10,000 nucleotides of DNA from Trachelipus rathkii (GCA_015478945.1 JABUQX010118792.1:1-10000), one strand, 5' to 3'. Positions 1-8,315 are shown, counted from the first letter of the stretch. Program-made: numbers and translations. The notes: generated by a model from the letters alone, not told the origin.

Positions 1-542
1 AACCAAAGGAGAGATAGCCTATTACGATATCTGTCAGGTTCCAGCCTGACCTAGCCAGAGGTCCTATCTAACTGTGAGCTCTAGGAGAAACAGCAGATAC
101 AGCTGATGCTTACTTCTTTCCTACACGCTGAAGGGTCCTTCGCAGTAATTTCGCGAATTCGTGGTAGCTACCCAGACACACCAAAGGTGCCCAAAAAGGT
201 CTGGGCAGATCGCAAGGTGCCCCCATGCATGCAGTCTTCTCAACGTTACTCCATATGCTGCACCCCCTCACAGGAATTCCAGCAGTCATAATCATGACCC
301 GATATACTTCAATACTGCGATCCACTACAGAATCCAAAGCTCTTACTGAGCCAGAACCATTCTTCATCAAGTGATTTGGGCACTTGGAAGAAGTTAGGGG
401 TTGAAGACCCTCCCAGTCCCGCGATTAAATGAGAAATGGGTCTTTTCTCGTCTCATTGCTGCTAAATCCGAAATGCAGAGTTCCATTTTTTCATCGTTTT
501 AACTGTCTCTCGCAGCATTCCTCTTTATTTCTACTCTGATGA
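1..542. other. No recognised gene; possible 5' part of the jockey-type element
   Basis: Short open frames occur on both strands here but none has a motif I recognise. One plus-strand frame around 220-372 is continuous and could be a decayed gag N-terminal part, because it lies directly upstream of the gag-like frame that opens after the TGA at 540-542. Jockey-type gag N-termini diverge quickly, so lack of recognition is not evidence against this. No transcription start, target-site duplication or 5' end of the element can be fixed, so the retrotransposon may begin anywhere in this stretch or left of the window. Confidence 0.35.
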
Positions 543-985
543 AATACAGATAACACTCTTAAAGGTTTATGGTTTGAAACAGAAGGACGAAAGATACTCG
601 CTGTCAATGATGAAATCTCCACAGAAAAGATTTTCCGTTACAAGACATTTATTGATTTCCCCCCGCGGGAACTCCCTGACAACACCAATCCGCGTTGTAC
701 GATGCTGATTCCTATTTATAGGCAGTCCACACCTTACAAAGGTGAAATGGGGTTCACAGTTATGTGTCCGGCACGTTTTCCTCAACGTTGCTTCAAATGT
801 CAACGTTTAGGTCATCCCGTTGAAAATACTGCAGGGACGGATGACATATGCCATAGCTGCGAGAATTATTTCACCTCAGCGTGTGCAAAATATCCCCTAA
901 CTGTAAGAAGACGTGGACGGGAATCTCCCACAGTGGACGTGTCTTTACTGTTAAAAGTTGTCCGTCGTACTTAACGATGTTTTGA
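543..985 (+). pseudogene. gag-like ORF1 fragment with decayed zinc knuckles
   Basis: An open frame runs from 543 to a stop at 972-974. The methionine at 702 is merely internal. The motif CFKCQRLGH at 789-815 is the start of a CCHC nucleic-acid-binding knuckle as in jockey-type gag; the fourth ligand is Thr (828-830) instead of Cys. A second degenerate knuckle CHSC...C follows at 849-884. The third, NCKKTW...SCP, reads only in another frame from 899 to the stop at 983-985, so a frameshift lies near 885-899. In the family, ORF1 protein packages the element RNA into a ribonucleoprotein. The sequence upstream of the knuckles is coherent but unrecognised, and no genuine ORF1 start is visible. I am confident of the zinc-knuckle identity and that this copy is broken. 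Confidence 0.8.
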
Positions 986-2603
986 TACAGGAGGTTTGGA
1001 GGTTACTTTATCAACTGATATACATATTAGCACGGAATCCGAGATATGATATATGTCAGTCGAAAGTGAAACTCGCGTGATAATAATGACGCACACTACC
1101 ATCTAAACAGAATAGAAACTCTCCTAAATGCAGAGTGAAACTGCAGGCAGTTACCAACTCCACGCCAACTGTATGCCCTTGTGTTACCCACATCTACCGA
1201 CTCCTCAATAGTATATCAAAGATGGCTTTGACACAATCTCCCGCCGTCAAAAAGCCATCAACAACCCTATCCCGATTACTCAACAATCCAGCAATGAAAC
1301 TAAGCGGGTTCAATCCAAGCAAAAACTGTGGAAAACACTCTCGTGCCAGCATCACTAGGTCCCATACCGATCCACACAATTGGCTTCTCCAATACTTTAG
1401 TGCAAGAGGACTCGTCTTTTAGTCCTTATTGCCTCCCACTATTACCACATAATTCTGAAAAATATATGTTTCTGACAATAAAGAATATTTGAGACAAGTT
1501 AAAGATATCGTCGTAAAATACTAGAGCTATCGAATTTTCTAAACAAAAAACACATGTAAGCGCCCAGAGTAAAAAATGTCAACTCAGAAGAGTGAATGTC
1601 GCACATAAACAGTAATATTCCCAGAGACAAAACGCAATGGTGATCAATAGATTGTATGTAAACAAACAATCACAGCTTCGACAACCCACCAATTAGCCCT
1701 CATAATTAGTCTGCAGGCTGTGAATCTTACTATTCGCTATCAGCCTCGAGATTTCCTGATGCTCACACGGACCCTTAAGGGACGTCTATAGGCATGCGCC
1801 TAAGCGGATGAATGAATAATAAACAAATCAGAGATGGAGCTTGATGATGTGATGACCCTTCTCTTTCAGAAGCTGTCTGGGCTTCGAGAAGCGAATTGAA
1901 AAATTTCCAACATAACGTCGCAAACGCTCTAAACGTTTGATCTGTCAAAGACTGAAGGAGACCCAGAGGTCCTCATTCTTAAATCAAATTGTCCAATCCC
2001 CCAAAATCACTCGCATGATGTTACTGGCAAAATCTCCAGTATCGGATCTTGTCAATCCAAACAAATCCTATATTGGAACCAATATGTATAGCGCCCACTA
2101 CATTGCTCAAAGTGATGCACCTCCCTGGTGCATACATGCCTATCCCCCATGTGTGCCATGAAACAAATTCATATCTGCCTTCTTCACTACATTTCTGAAT
2201 CTGCTTGCTTGCAGATACTGATACCTATCGGGCTCCCAATATAAATATGACATAGGCGAGTTTTGGTTTGACTCTTCCAAGACAAAAACACCGCTCACAA
2301 AATAATTTGGACTTTGGGTGTGAACTGATAAGTATCTTGCATTCATAGGCGAAGCCCTTCATCAAATACTACTTGAAAATCCTTCCAAATGGGATCATAT
2401 TCACCCTAAAGTCATCTGTTTGTATCTCGATCTATTCTGTACACCGAGATACGTTGCCCGCTGCCTCGTCGAGATCTCACGTCTCAGCCTTTCCTCTCCA
2501 TCTGAACCCACTCCAACACTACCCTAGTCACATAAAAGACAATTTGTTTCAAAATAACATCATCATAGATAGTATAGCAACTTAGCAATGGACCACTTTC
2601 CTT
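986..2603 (+). other. Unassigned stretch between gag knuckles and endonuclease
   Basis: This 1.6-kb stretch holds only short open frames (for example 1135-1422, 1937-2161 and 2373-2585, all plus strand) with no motif I can name. By position it should contain the end of ORF1 and the ORF1/ORF2 junction. It is somewhat longer than I would expect for that, so it may be a long, fast-evolving gag C-terminus or may hide an old secondary insertion. There are no terminal repeats or target duplications that I can see to prove an insertion. A sequence near 1710 reads IISLQAV, loosely like an endonuclease N-terminal motif, but a better-placed match exists at 2682. Confidence 0.4.
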
Positions 2604-3230
2604 AATGGAATTTGTCGTGCTACACTCTAATTTCGAAGAACTTGTTCAATCTAATAAACATATGCTACAGCCAGTGTATGATGTTTACAGTTTTTCGATC
2701 TGTCATGCATAACTTCTTCAACCGTCCGAATATAAATTGCCGCTAACTCTATAGAAAGAGGTGACATTGATAGGGGAGGTGCATGAATTACTATTCTAAA
2801 TTTGTCCCTATTCTCCACGTCCCTCTCCAAAAACTAACTTCATGCAATGGCAGCACGAATCACTTATCCACGACCTTACTAATCTGCTCGGATCTACTTG
2901 GCTCTGAGTAGTGAATTTACTAAGGTCGACCTAGTCAGGATCTTTTTAAGCAGCTCCCTACTCCGTTGTTATAACTGGGAGACCTTGCAACTCCGCCACC
3001 CCCTTATGGGCGACCTCTGTCACTTCGCTCTATAATCCAAGATCCTTGAAGATCTTTTAACCCGCTTTCATTGGAAGCCTAACACAGGACTCCCTACATA
3101 TAAACGCTTAGATACACACACTTCTTCCTGTATTGATAGTTTTCCTTGTACTCCATTCCTTATGGAATCGCTTTAACCCTGGTTTTGCTTTGACTATTAA
3201 TTAATGGCAGTGATCATTTCCAATATCTTA
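2604..3230 (+). pseudogene. APE-type endonuclease domain of ORF2, degenerate
   Basis: Several pieces of a jockey-type endonuclease appear in the right order across shifting frames. NGI...TL (2604-2627) is followed after a frame change by NFEELVQ (2629-2649), the usual domain start. CLQ at 2682-2690 is followed by Phe where the family has the catalytic Glu. A GG-containing strand lies near 2770. An IYL-containing strand follows from 2892. LGD at 2975-2983 keeps the Asp of the LGDFNAHHPLWG block but the Asn is lost and the frame slips. A segment resembling LNTGLPTY and SCIDS lies about 3075-3145. GSDHF at 3206-3220 keeps the catalytic SDH box. In active elements this domain nicks the target DNA to prime reverse transcription. 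Loss of Glu and Asn plus frameshifts makes it inactive. Confidence 0.82.
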
Positions 3231-4032
3231 ATGAGCTTGTATGTAACCAAGCCCAATGTTAAACCTAACTACACTGCGTATGCATTGAGCGAGTGGGCTC
3301 TTTTTATCAGCCACAGCTATCCCCATTCTCCCTTCCAATCCGGTTTCTCGAGGTTTGATGATGCATTTTCCTTCTTCCAGCAAGTTGTCAATCTCGGCAG
3401 CCGACAGCTTGCCCATTCCAGCGATCTTTTTTCCGCAGCGCAGGCGGTTCTGCATCCCCTTGGTGGTCGCAAGAGTGAGAACAGCTAACCGTAGAAAAGT
3501 CAGGGAAAGGCATAACAGAAAAAGATATTTTACACCCTTACACTATCAGCGATAAAGCAGCTGCAGCAGATCTCGGCGAATTAACGCCAACACGGTAAAC
3601 AATATTTTGCGAGCTTACATTTCGACCGTTAACTCCACAACTCCCCTCCCTTTAGTGTGGAAAGTTACCCAGAAAATATCTCGTCGCTCCAGCATTTCCT
3701 CACCCACAGTCCTCCGTTATGGGCCTGATATTTCCATACGATCTCCGCTCCTGCTGCTGTTGCAGATGCACTAGGTTATAGTTTTGCTAGCCACTCGAGT
3801 TCTTTCCGCTATCCTGAAGCCTTTCAAAAATTGAGAATTAACACTGCATTGCCAGACTTCTCAACAGCGAAAGGGAAAGATCATACCTATAACCGTCTTT
3901 CACAATTGCAGAACTACAAACTGCACAAGGCGAATAGTAAAGGATGGTGCTTGTTGTCCGAACTGATATCATCTCATGCTCCGTCATATCCGAATCCCTC
4001 CGGCATCAGCATTTTTGCGGATCTGTATAATA
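3231..4032 (+). pseudogene. ORF2 linker and N-terminal part of reverse transcriptase, interrupted at its 3' side
   Basis: This joins the endonuclease to the RT core. Recognisable stretches are a segment with NSTTPL...VWKVTQKISRR (from 3616, Trp at 3658-3660), matching the usual Ser-Ile-Asn-Ser...Val-Trp linker block, then a frame open from 3756 reading VADALGYSFASHSSSFRYP and on to DLYN at the hAT insertion point. A methionine is not needed: the stretch continues a larger ORF2. Frameshifts break the part between 3230 and 3740. The frame at 4020-4032 continues exactly into 5734 once the transposon and one target duplicate are discounted, so this segment and the one at 5734 are two halves of one coding sequence. 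Confidence 0.82.
4025..4032. repeat. Left target-site duplication of hAT (GTATAATA)
   Basis: GTATAATA directly abuts the left inverted repeat and is repeated without mismatch at 5726-5733. Eight-base duplications are the hallmark of the hAT superfamily. The central TA fits the nnnTAnnn preference reported for the Buster branch better than the Ac branch, which is only a weak hint from one site. Confidence 0.93.
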
Positions 4033-4043
4033 CAGGGTTGGCA
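4033..4043 (+). repeat. hAT left terminal inverted repeat
   Basis: CAGGGTTGGCA, an exact reverse complement of 5715-5725. It is the presumed transposase cleavage end. Confidence 0.92.
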
Positions 4044-4067
4044 TGAGTGGGCCCGACAAACCCACCC

Positions 4068-4102
4068 GGGTTTTTCAAAAAAAAAAACACTTTGAAAAAC
4101 CC
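4068..4102. repeat. Subterminal perfect inverted repeat in hAT left end
   Basis: GGGTTTTTCAAA (4068-4079) and TTTGAAAAACCC (4091-4102) are exact reverse complements separated by an 11-base A-rich loop. They form a 12-bp stem close to the left terminus. A similar but imperfect hairpin lies near the right terminus. Such subterminal palindromes are common in hAT and MITE-type elements; a binding role for transposase is possible but inferred. Confidence 0.85.
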
Positions 4103-4250
4103 ACTATTTTGTCACACTTGGGTTTTTTCAAATTTTTTTCAGAATAATTGCATGTAAAAATGGTAAAACAAAAATGGAAATATTAGAAATTATACTCTTT
4201 TACTTAGTGAAATGTTTATAAGCTCATTTTAATTCATTTGTTGAAAGAAT
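4072..4250 (+). repeat. Internal direct repeat, copy 1
   Basis: This segment recurs at 4636-4803 in the same orientation. Shared blocks include CACTATTTTG-like and CTTGGGTTTTTTC sequence, TTTCAGAATAATTGCAT, ATATTAGAAATTATA, TTTTTACTTAGTGAAATGTT with minor changes, and TTTTAATTCATTTGTTGAA. Copy 1 has an extra stretch around 4091-4104 that completes the subterminal hairpin. Both copies run straight into an AT tract, as if the unit repeat-plus-AT had been duplicated. Confidence 0.88.
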
Positions 4251-4633
4251 ATATATATATATATTATATATATATATATCAGTATATATATAATAATATA
4301 TATTATTTATATATATATAATATATATATATAGTATAATATATATAATATTAGTATACGTACTGTTACTATATATAATATATAATTATACTATAATATAT
4401 AGTATATATATATATTATATATAAATAATATATATATATATATATATCGTATTTGTATGATATTAATATATATATAGTATATATTTATATATATATACAT
4501 GTATATATATATTTATAATATAAATATATATATAGTATAATAATATTATATGATATATATATATTATATTAATATATATATATATATATATATAGTATAT
4601 ATATGCAAATATATGATATATATATATTTCAAA
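4251..4633. repeat. AT-dinucleotide tract 1 (interrupted)
   Basis: About 380 bases of almost pure (AT)n with interruptions such as ATAATA, TAGTATA, GTATACGT and CATGTATA. The imperfections suggest an aged microsatellite rather than a single recent slip. It follows copy 1 of the internal direct repeat. No gene content. Confidence 0.97.
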
Positions 4634-4635
4634 TA

Positions 4636-4803
4636 TTTTTCAAAAAAAACACTATTTTGCAACTTGGGTTTTTTCGAATTTTTTTTTCAGAATAATTGCA
4701 TTTAAAGATAGTAAAAAAAAAATTGAAAAATATTAGAAATTATAACATCTTTTTACTTAGTGAAATGTTCAAAAGCTGATTTTAATTCATTTGTTGAAGG
4801 AAT
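4636..4803 (+). repeat. Internal direct repeat, copy 2
   Basis: Diverged second copy of 4072-4250 in the same orientation, with scattered substitutions and short A or T run-length changes (for example CTTGGGTTTTTTCGAA against CTTGGGTTTTTTCAAA). It lacks the TTTGAAAAACCCAC insert of copy 1 and is again followed by AT repeats. Confidence 0.88.
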
Positions 4804-4835
4804 TTATATATATGCCATAAATTTAATATATTACT

Positions 4836-4893
<58 letters not shown>

Positions 4894-5001
4894 CTTATAT
4901 ATCTATATATAATATATATATATATATAATTATATTATATATATATATATATATATATCTATATATTTATATTATATATATATATATTTATATATATATA
5001 T
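4804..5001. repeat. AT-dinucleotide tract 2 (interrupted)
   Basis: About 195 bases of (AT)n, with a short non-repeat stretch (TGCCATAAATTTAA) near its start and TCTTATATATCT-type interruptions. It corresponds positionally to tract 1 after the other repeat copy. Confidence 0.96.
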
Positions 5002-5630
5002 GCTGTGTCCAAAAGTGGACCTGCTAGATTTCTTCGAGATGGTGAGGAGTAACAGGTCTTAAGGTTTGTTTCATTTCAACAAAGTACTTCAATTCAACAC
5101 TTAAAAAAAAAGACCACTGTTACATAAAAAAAAAACTATTTTTTATCCTTATTTTTGTTCAGTTGTCATTCAATGCTCATAATTTAGACCATTTTATTTT
5201 GAGTTTTTGATGTGTCAGATACAGATAACCATGTTTTCATTGTTGAATGTCTTGCAGACATCGAAAATTAGATGAATCTCTTTCTTCTACATCTGTAAGA
5301 TCCATACTTTCAACGGTGTATTAGCACTTGAATTACTAGATTTGCCCAGAATATGACAAGCTTAACAAGATTTTTCCGATGCCTTTTATTCTTTCATTTT
5401 TATAGCTAATTTTATCACTGTAATATTTATATACATTTTACTTTGCTGGTGCCTTAGACATTCAGAACTTCAGTCCATTCATTTCCTAGTTTTCTTCCGG
5501 ATCCCAGTCTTTGGCATTACTGTTATAATCAAACTTATAATAACTTAACAAAATTGAAACAAACAATTAAATTAATATGAAATTGCAGTATTGCGTGAAA
5601 GGAAAGAAAAGAAAAATGAAAAAAAGAATT
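5002..5630. other. Unique AT-rich interior of the hAT element, no coding content seen
   Basis: This is the only complex sequence in the transposon's interior. Both strands are broken by frequent stops and show no transposase motif. It may be leftover 5' or 3' non-coding sequence of an autonomous parent, which would then share it, or unrelated filler. A minus-strand ATG at 5515-5517 starts a very short frame and is not enough to call an exon. Confidence 0.6.
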
Positions 5631-5633
5631 CCC

Positions 5634-5681
5634 CCCGGGTTTTTTCGGGTTTTTAGATGAAAAAAACCGAAATAACCCGGG
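5634..5681. repeat. Subterminal hairpin in hAT right end
   Basis: CCCGGGTTTTTTCGG (5634-5648) pairs with CCGAAATAACCCGGG (5667-5681) with one mismatch over 15 bp and an 18-base loop. It is GC-capped and placed 44 bp from the right terminus, mirroring the hairpin at 4068-4102. Confidence 0.85.
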
Positions 5682-5714
5682 CCCACTGGGCTTTTTCAAA
5701 AAAAGTGGTTTTTT

Positions 5715-5725
5715 TGCCAACCCTG
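5715..5725 (-). repeat. hAT right terminal inverted repeat
   Basis: TGCCAACCCTG, exact reverse complement of the left end CAGGGTTGGCA, followed at once by the right target duplicate. Confidence 0.92.
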
Positions 5726-5733
5726 GTATAATA
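5726..5733. repeat. Right target-site duplication of hAT (GTATAATA)
   Basis: Exact copy of 4025-4032, abutting the right inverted repeat. Counting only one copy restores the retrotransposon reading frame across the site (DLYN then RMW). Confidence 0.93.
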
Positions 5734-6984
5734 GAATGTGGATCGAATCTTCTTTTCCTTCTATTTGGACTAAAGCTTTTGTAATTCCTATCCCCAAACC
5801 TAGGAAAGATTCGAAGTTGGCGGACAACCAAAGACCAATTTCGCTGACCTGTCATTCCTGTAAATTAATGGAGAAAATGGTTTCAGGCAGCTTTCTCCCT
5901 GTTCTAGAGAGTCGCCAAGCCTTTTCAAATTACTAGTTTGGCTTCCGCAAAAATCGTTCAACCGAAGACCCTTTGTTAAAACTAGATTATGACATCCGGG
6001 AAGGCTTCTCAACTGGTGGGATGGTTCTTGGTGTCTTTGACCTTGAGAAAGCTTATGACACAACGTGGAGAACTTGTATTCTCCTTAAACTCCATTTGCT
6101 CGGTTTCCGTTGATAACTCTCTCTTTTCATTAAATGCCTTCTGTCAAATAGATCCATCCAGGTTTGTTGCTCTTCTATTCTGTCACGTCACTTTATTCTG
6201 ATGAAGGCGTCCGCAGGGTAGTGTTCTAAATGTATTACTATTATGCTCTCTGGATTAATGACATCGTTACTTCTATTCAGCCGAGATCAATTTTTCTTAT
6301 GTTGATGCTTGCGTTATGATTATGCGCCACGCAGGCCTGCCTTCTTCTTGAACGGCAAACTTCAACTAGCTTATTGAGAATAATTTCACAATGGGCTAGC
6401 TTCCATGGCTTCCATTTCTCCACCCCCCCAAAACCTCAGCGGTTCTTTGTAAGAAAAAAGGGGAATCGAAGAACCCGCCACCTTCTTCCAGCGAACAACT
6501 AACTTATATGGTTCGCACCATCCTGTAACTTGACAAGTCAAATCTTAGGAATCATTCTAGTGAACAAACCTAACATTTCGCACGCATAGTTAAACTCCTC
6601 AAAACGATTGTCATCGCGTGCTTGACCTGTTTACGTCATCTCGCCTCAAATCGTGGGGCGCTGTACTGATCGCAAGTCCTTTTTACGTCTATATATAGCC
6701 CTAGTTCGTTCGAAGCTTGACTATGGCTGTGTAGTATACGGTCCTCTCCTACTCTACTGCATCTGTTAGATCCCATCCAAAGTGAGGCGATCCGTATCTC
6801 CACCGGAGCCTTCCGATCGCCCTGGGTGAGCCTTGAAGTTGAATCTAATGTGAGCCACTCTCTTCGAAGGGAATACAATTATGTGTACAAGTTATCTTCC
6901 GATTTTCAAACCCCAAGTACAATCTTCTCTGAACACCGATTCCTGCAAGTAGATACTCAGAATCCTAAATTATTGGCCATTTGA
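5734..6984 (+). pseudogene. Reverse transcriptase core and thumb of jockey-type ORF2, degenerate
   Basis: RT synthesises element cDNA at the nicked target. Blocks in order: FPSIWTKAFVIPIPKP just after the hAT site; RPISLT at 5832-5849; FGFRKNRSTED from 5937, right after a TAG (5934-5936) where the family has Gln; motif A FDLEKAYDTTW at 6036-6068 with its catalytic Asp at 6039-6041; two consecutive stops TGA TAA at 6111-6116; DEGV at 6200-6211 and PQGSVL at 6211-6228 in different frames, so one base is lost inside the EGVPQGSVL block; INDIV near 6254; YVDA at 6298-6309 where motif C should be Y-x-D-D; RLYIALVRSKLDYGCVVYG at 6686-6742; LLDPIQSEAIRISTGAFRS from 6763 in a frame open to the TGA ending at 6984. 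Loss of the second motif C Asp, stops and frameshifts make it inactive. Identity as jockey-like RT is very secure. Confidence 0.94.
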
Positions 6985-7186
6985 AACACAGTTATACATC
7001 CTTAATTTCCTTAATATCCTTTGCTAAGGTGCCGGCCTTTTCTCATGACGAAGATTACCACCTTGGCTATTACCCGTCTCCACCATTTCTTGCCTGCCTC
7101 TTCTCTTCCAATTCTAGCCAACCCTGCTCCTTGTTTTAAAGGCAATCATTTCGTCTCATTCCGTAGTTCACTGATGAATTTAACTC
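6985..7186 (+). other. Spacer between RT thumb and RNase H, no motif recognised
   Basis: Stop-rich in all plus frames. By position it is the poorly conserved connector between the RT thumb/C-terminal region and RNase H of the same ORF2. Nothing else is apparent. Confidence 0.5.
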
Positions 7187-8036
7187 GTGTTTACTGACGA
7201 CCTCCTAATAAACAGACAGTGTGGGCGCAATCTGCTGTATTTCTCCCTGACCAGCAACCTCTCCCATACCTCTCCCCTCATGTTGTAGTTTTTTACTCGC
7301 AGGATTAATGGCTATAAGATTTCCCTTCTCGATTCTAATCCTAACACAATACCACTCTTATGTATTTATTCAGATTCGCTCAGCGCCTCCAGCGCTTCAA
7401 GAACCTTATTCTAAAACAATGTATCCCGCCGTACAAGCAATTTCTTCGGCTGCTTACTCCTGTAAGAACAAATAATTTTTTGCTGGACCCCATCTCATGT
7501 AGGGGTTAACTGGCATGAAAATCGCCCGATAAAGAGGCAAAATGGCCCACTCTCTCTCTTTTCGGAGCTGTTCAGGTACCTCCTGTTGCCATTCGACAAG
7601 GTCGCCTCATCAAACTGATTATTATCTCTGCTCATCCGACAATGTGCTTTCGATCTTTGGCAAGAATGCTGGACGAGTGATCAGCGAGGAGCGAAACTTA
7701 GAAATATATGAAGCCGAAACATCGTGAGTGGTCTTCTTCCCACCGACGAAAGCGTAAGCACGAGGTGATGCTTGGCACCCGCTGCCGTATGTGGCACCCC
7801 AATATCACTCGACAGATCACTATATGTACGGACCTCCATCTGCAAATTTGCCGTCGCCATCCGCAATGCTGTTCGACATATCTCAGTTGATTGTCCCAAC
7901 AGAACCGCTATTTCGCGTCGTTCATTTTCCTACTTGTGTCCATAGAACCTTAAAAGATTGTCTCCACATCTCATCAGAATCTTCCCACTTTAGTAGTAAC
8001 TCTAATTTTCATTTATTTTTTGACTGAATAATCAGT
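7187..8036 (+). pseudogene. RNase H domain and C-terminal tail of jockey-type ORF2, degenerate
   Basis: RNase H would degrade the RNA strand of the cDNA hybrid. VFTD at 7187-7198 fits the first catalytic Asp block (usually followed by Gly-Ser, here not). About 7230-7310 reads QSAVFLPDQ...HVVVFYS, the beta-strand region. YSDSLSA from 7367 holds the third catalytic Asp block, followed by LQALQEPYSK in the same style. WTPSHVGV at 7484-7507 is the conserved block that precedes the last catalytic residues. The tail has HRRKRKHEVML from about 7740, YGPP near 7830 and VRHISVDCPNRTAISRRS in another frame after 7870, equivalent to the usual ...HILVDCP end of these proteins. At least three frame changes are needed to follow it, and TAG/TGA stops intervene. 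Presence of RNase H supports the jockey-type assignment. Confidence 0.88.
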
Positions 8037-8168
8037 TCGCCATTCAAATTTTCCTCGACATTCAAAATATGTTACAATGCCAGGACCCACCCATGAAGTT
8101 GGATTTTTCAACTCAGTGTGGGCGCTTCTTTGTAAGCCGTGGTGGGTTCTGTACTTGATCAAAAAAAA
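8037..8168 (+). other. Probable 3' untranslated end of the jockey-type element with A8
   Basis: Non-coding sequence after the ORF2 tail, ending in A8 at 8161-8168 and then running into (AT)n. An A-rich or simple-repeat 3' end is expected for a target-primed retrotransposon. No AATAAA signal is evident here, and no target duplication could be matched because the 5' end is undefined. Confidence 0.5.
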
Positions 8169-8169
8169 G

Positions 8170-8255
8170 ATATATATATATATATATTATATTTTATATA
8201 TATTATATATATAATATATATATATAATATATATATATATATAATAATATATAAA

Positions 8256-8297
<42 letters not shown>
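8170..8297. repeat. AT-dinucleotide tract 3 between two convergent retroelements
   Basis: About 128 bases of (AT)n with a few ATAATA-type interruptions. It lies exactly between the 3' end of the plus-strand element and the 3' end of the minus-strand element, so it may be the tail of either, or a genomic target repeat. Confidence 0.96.
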
Positions 8298-8299
<2 letters not shown>

Positions 8300-8315
8300 A
8301 CCCTGACTACAACAA

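Larger units (their letters stand above)
4033..5725. mobile_element. Non-autonomous hAT-like DNA transposon
   Basis: The element is 1,693 bp with perfect 11-bp terminal inverted repeats CAGGGTTGGCA / TGCCAACCCTG and a perfect 8-bp target duplication. A second inverted pair, AGTGGGCCCG at 4046-4055 and CGGGCCCACT at 5678-5687, lies just inside the ends. The CAGGG start and 8-bp duplication are diagnostic of hAT elements. No transposase, BED finger or hAT dimerisation region can be read on either strand; the interior is mostly (AT)n and AT-rich sequence, so any movement would need a transposase supplied from elsewhere. Its orientation cannot be set. Intact termini and duplicates suggest it inserted later than most of the decay in the surrounding retrotransposon, though short repeats can also stay intact by chance. 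Confidence 0.92.
543..8168 (+). mobile_element. Jockey-type non-LTR retrotransposon, degenerate, split by a hAT insertion
   Basis: The plus strand carries, in order, remnants of a gag protein with CCHC zinc knuckles, an apurinic-type endonuclease, a reverse transcriptase, an RNase H domain and a Cys/His-containing C-terminal tail, ending near A8 at 8161-8168. This order is that of two-ORF jockey-clade LINEs with RNase H, found widely in arthropods. Without the inserted DNA transposon and one target duplicate the copy is about 5.9 kb, consistent with a near full-length element. Every domain has frameshifts or stops, so it cannot be mobile. The left limit is uncertain: 543 is where the recognisable gag frame opens. 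The AT tract that follows may be part of the tail or the target site. The domain identification is firm; the clade name rests on motif resemblance, not on a phylogeny. Confidence 0.92.

Noticed and set aside
110..370. Minus-strand open frame of 86 codons
   Set aside because: No motif; it overlaps equally open plus-strand frames and lies where decayed gag or 5' sequence of the plus-strand element is expected.
567..803. Minus-strand open frame opposite the gag fragment
   Set aside because: Antisense shadow of the plus-strand frame that carries the zinc knuckle.
1650..1725. IISLQAV-like reading as the start of the endonuclease domain
   Set aside because: The distance to the LGD block is far too large, and a better-spaced start (NFEELVQ then CLQ) is present at 2629-2690.
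4251..5001. AT tracts as a replication origin or CRISPR-like array
   Set aside because: They are plain dinucleotide repeats without repeat-spacer structure or origin motifs, and lie inside a transposon.
5497..5517. Minus-strand ATG and short basic peptide as a possible first exon of a hAT transposase
   Set aside because: The frame ends after about a dozen codons and no BED finger or transposase core follows anywhere in the element.
5535..5855. Minus-strand open frame of 106 codons spanning the hAT right end
   Set aside because: It runs across the transposon border and antisense to the RT, and is dominated by Lys/Phe/Pro from A/T/C runs and the hairpin; a chance frame.
8298..8305. CAACCCTG next to AT tract 3 as another hAT end
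   Set aside because: It shares 8 bases with the hAT terminus, but no partner inverted repeat or 8-bp duplication fits, and it is explained as the 3' end of the minus-strand element.
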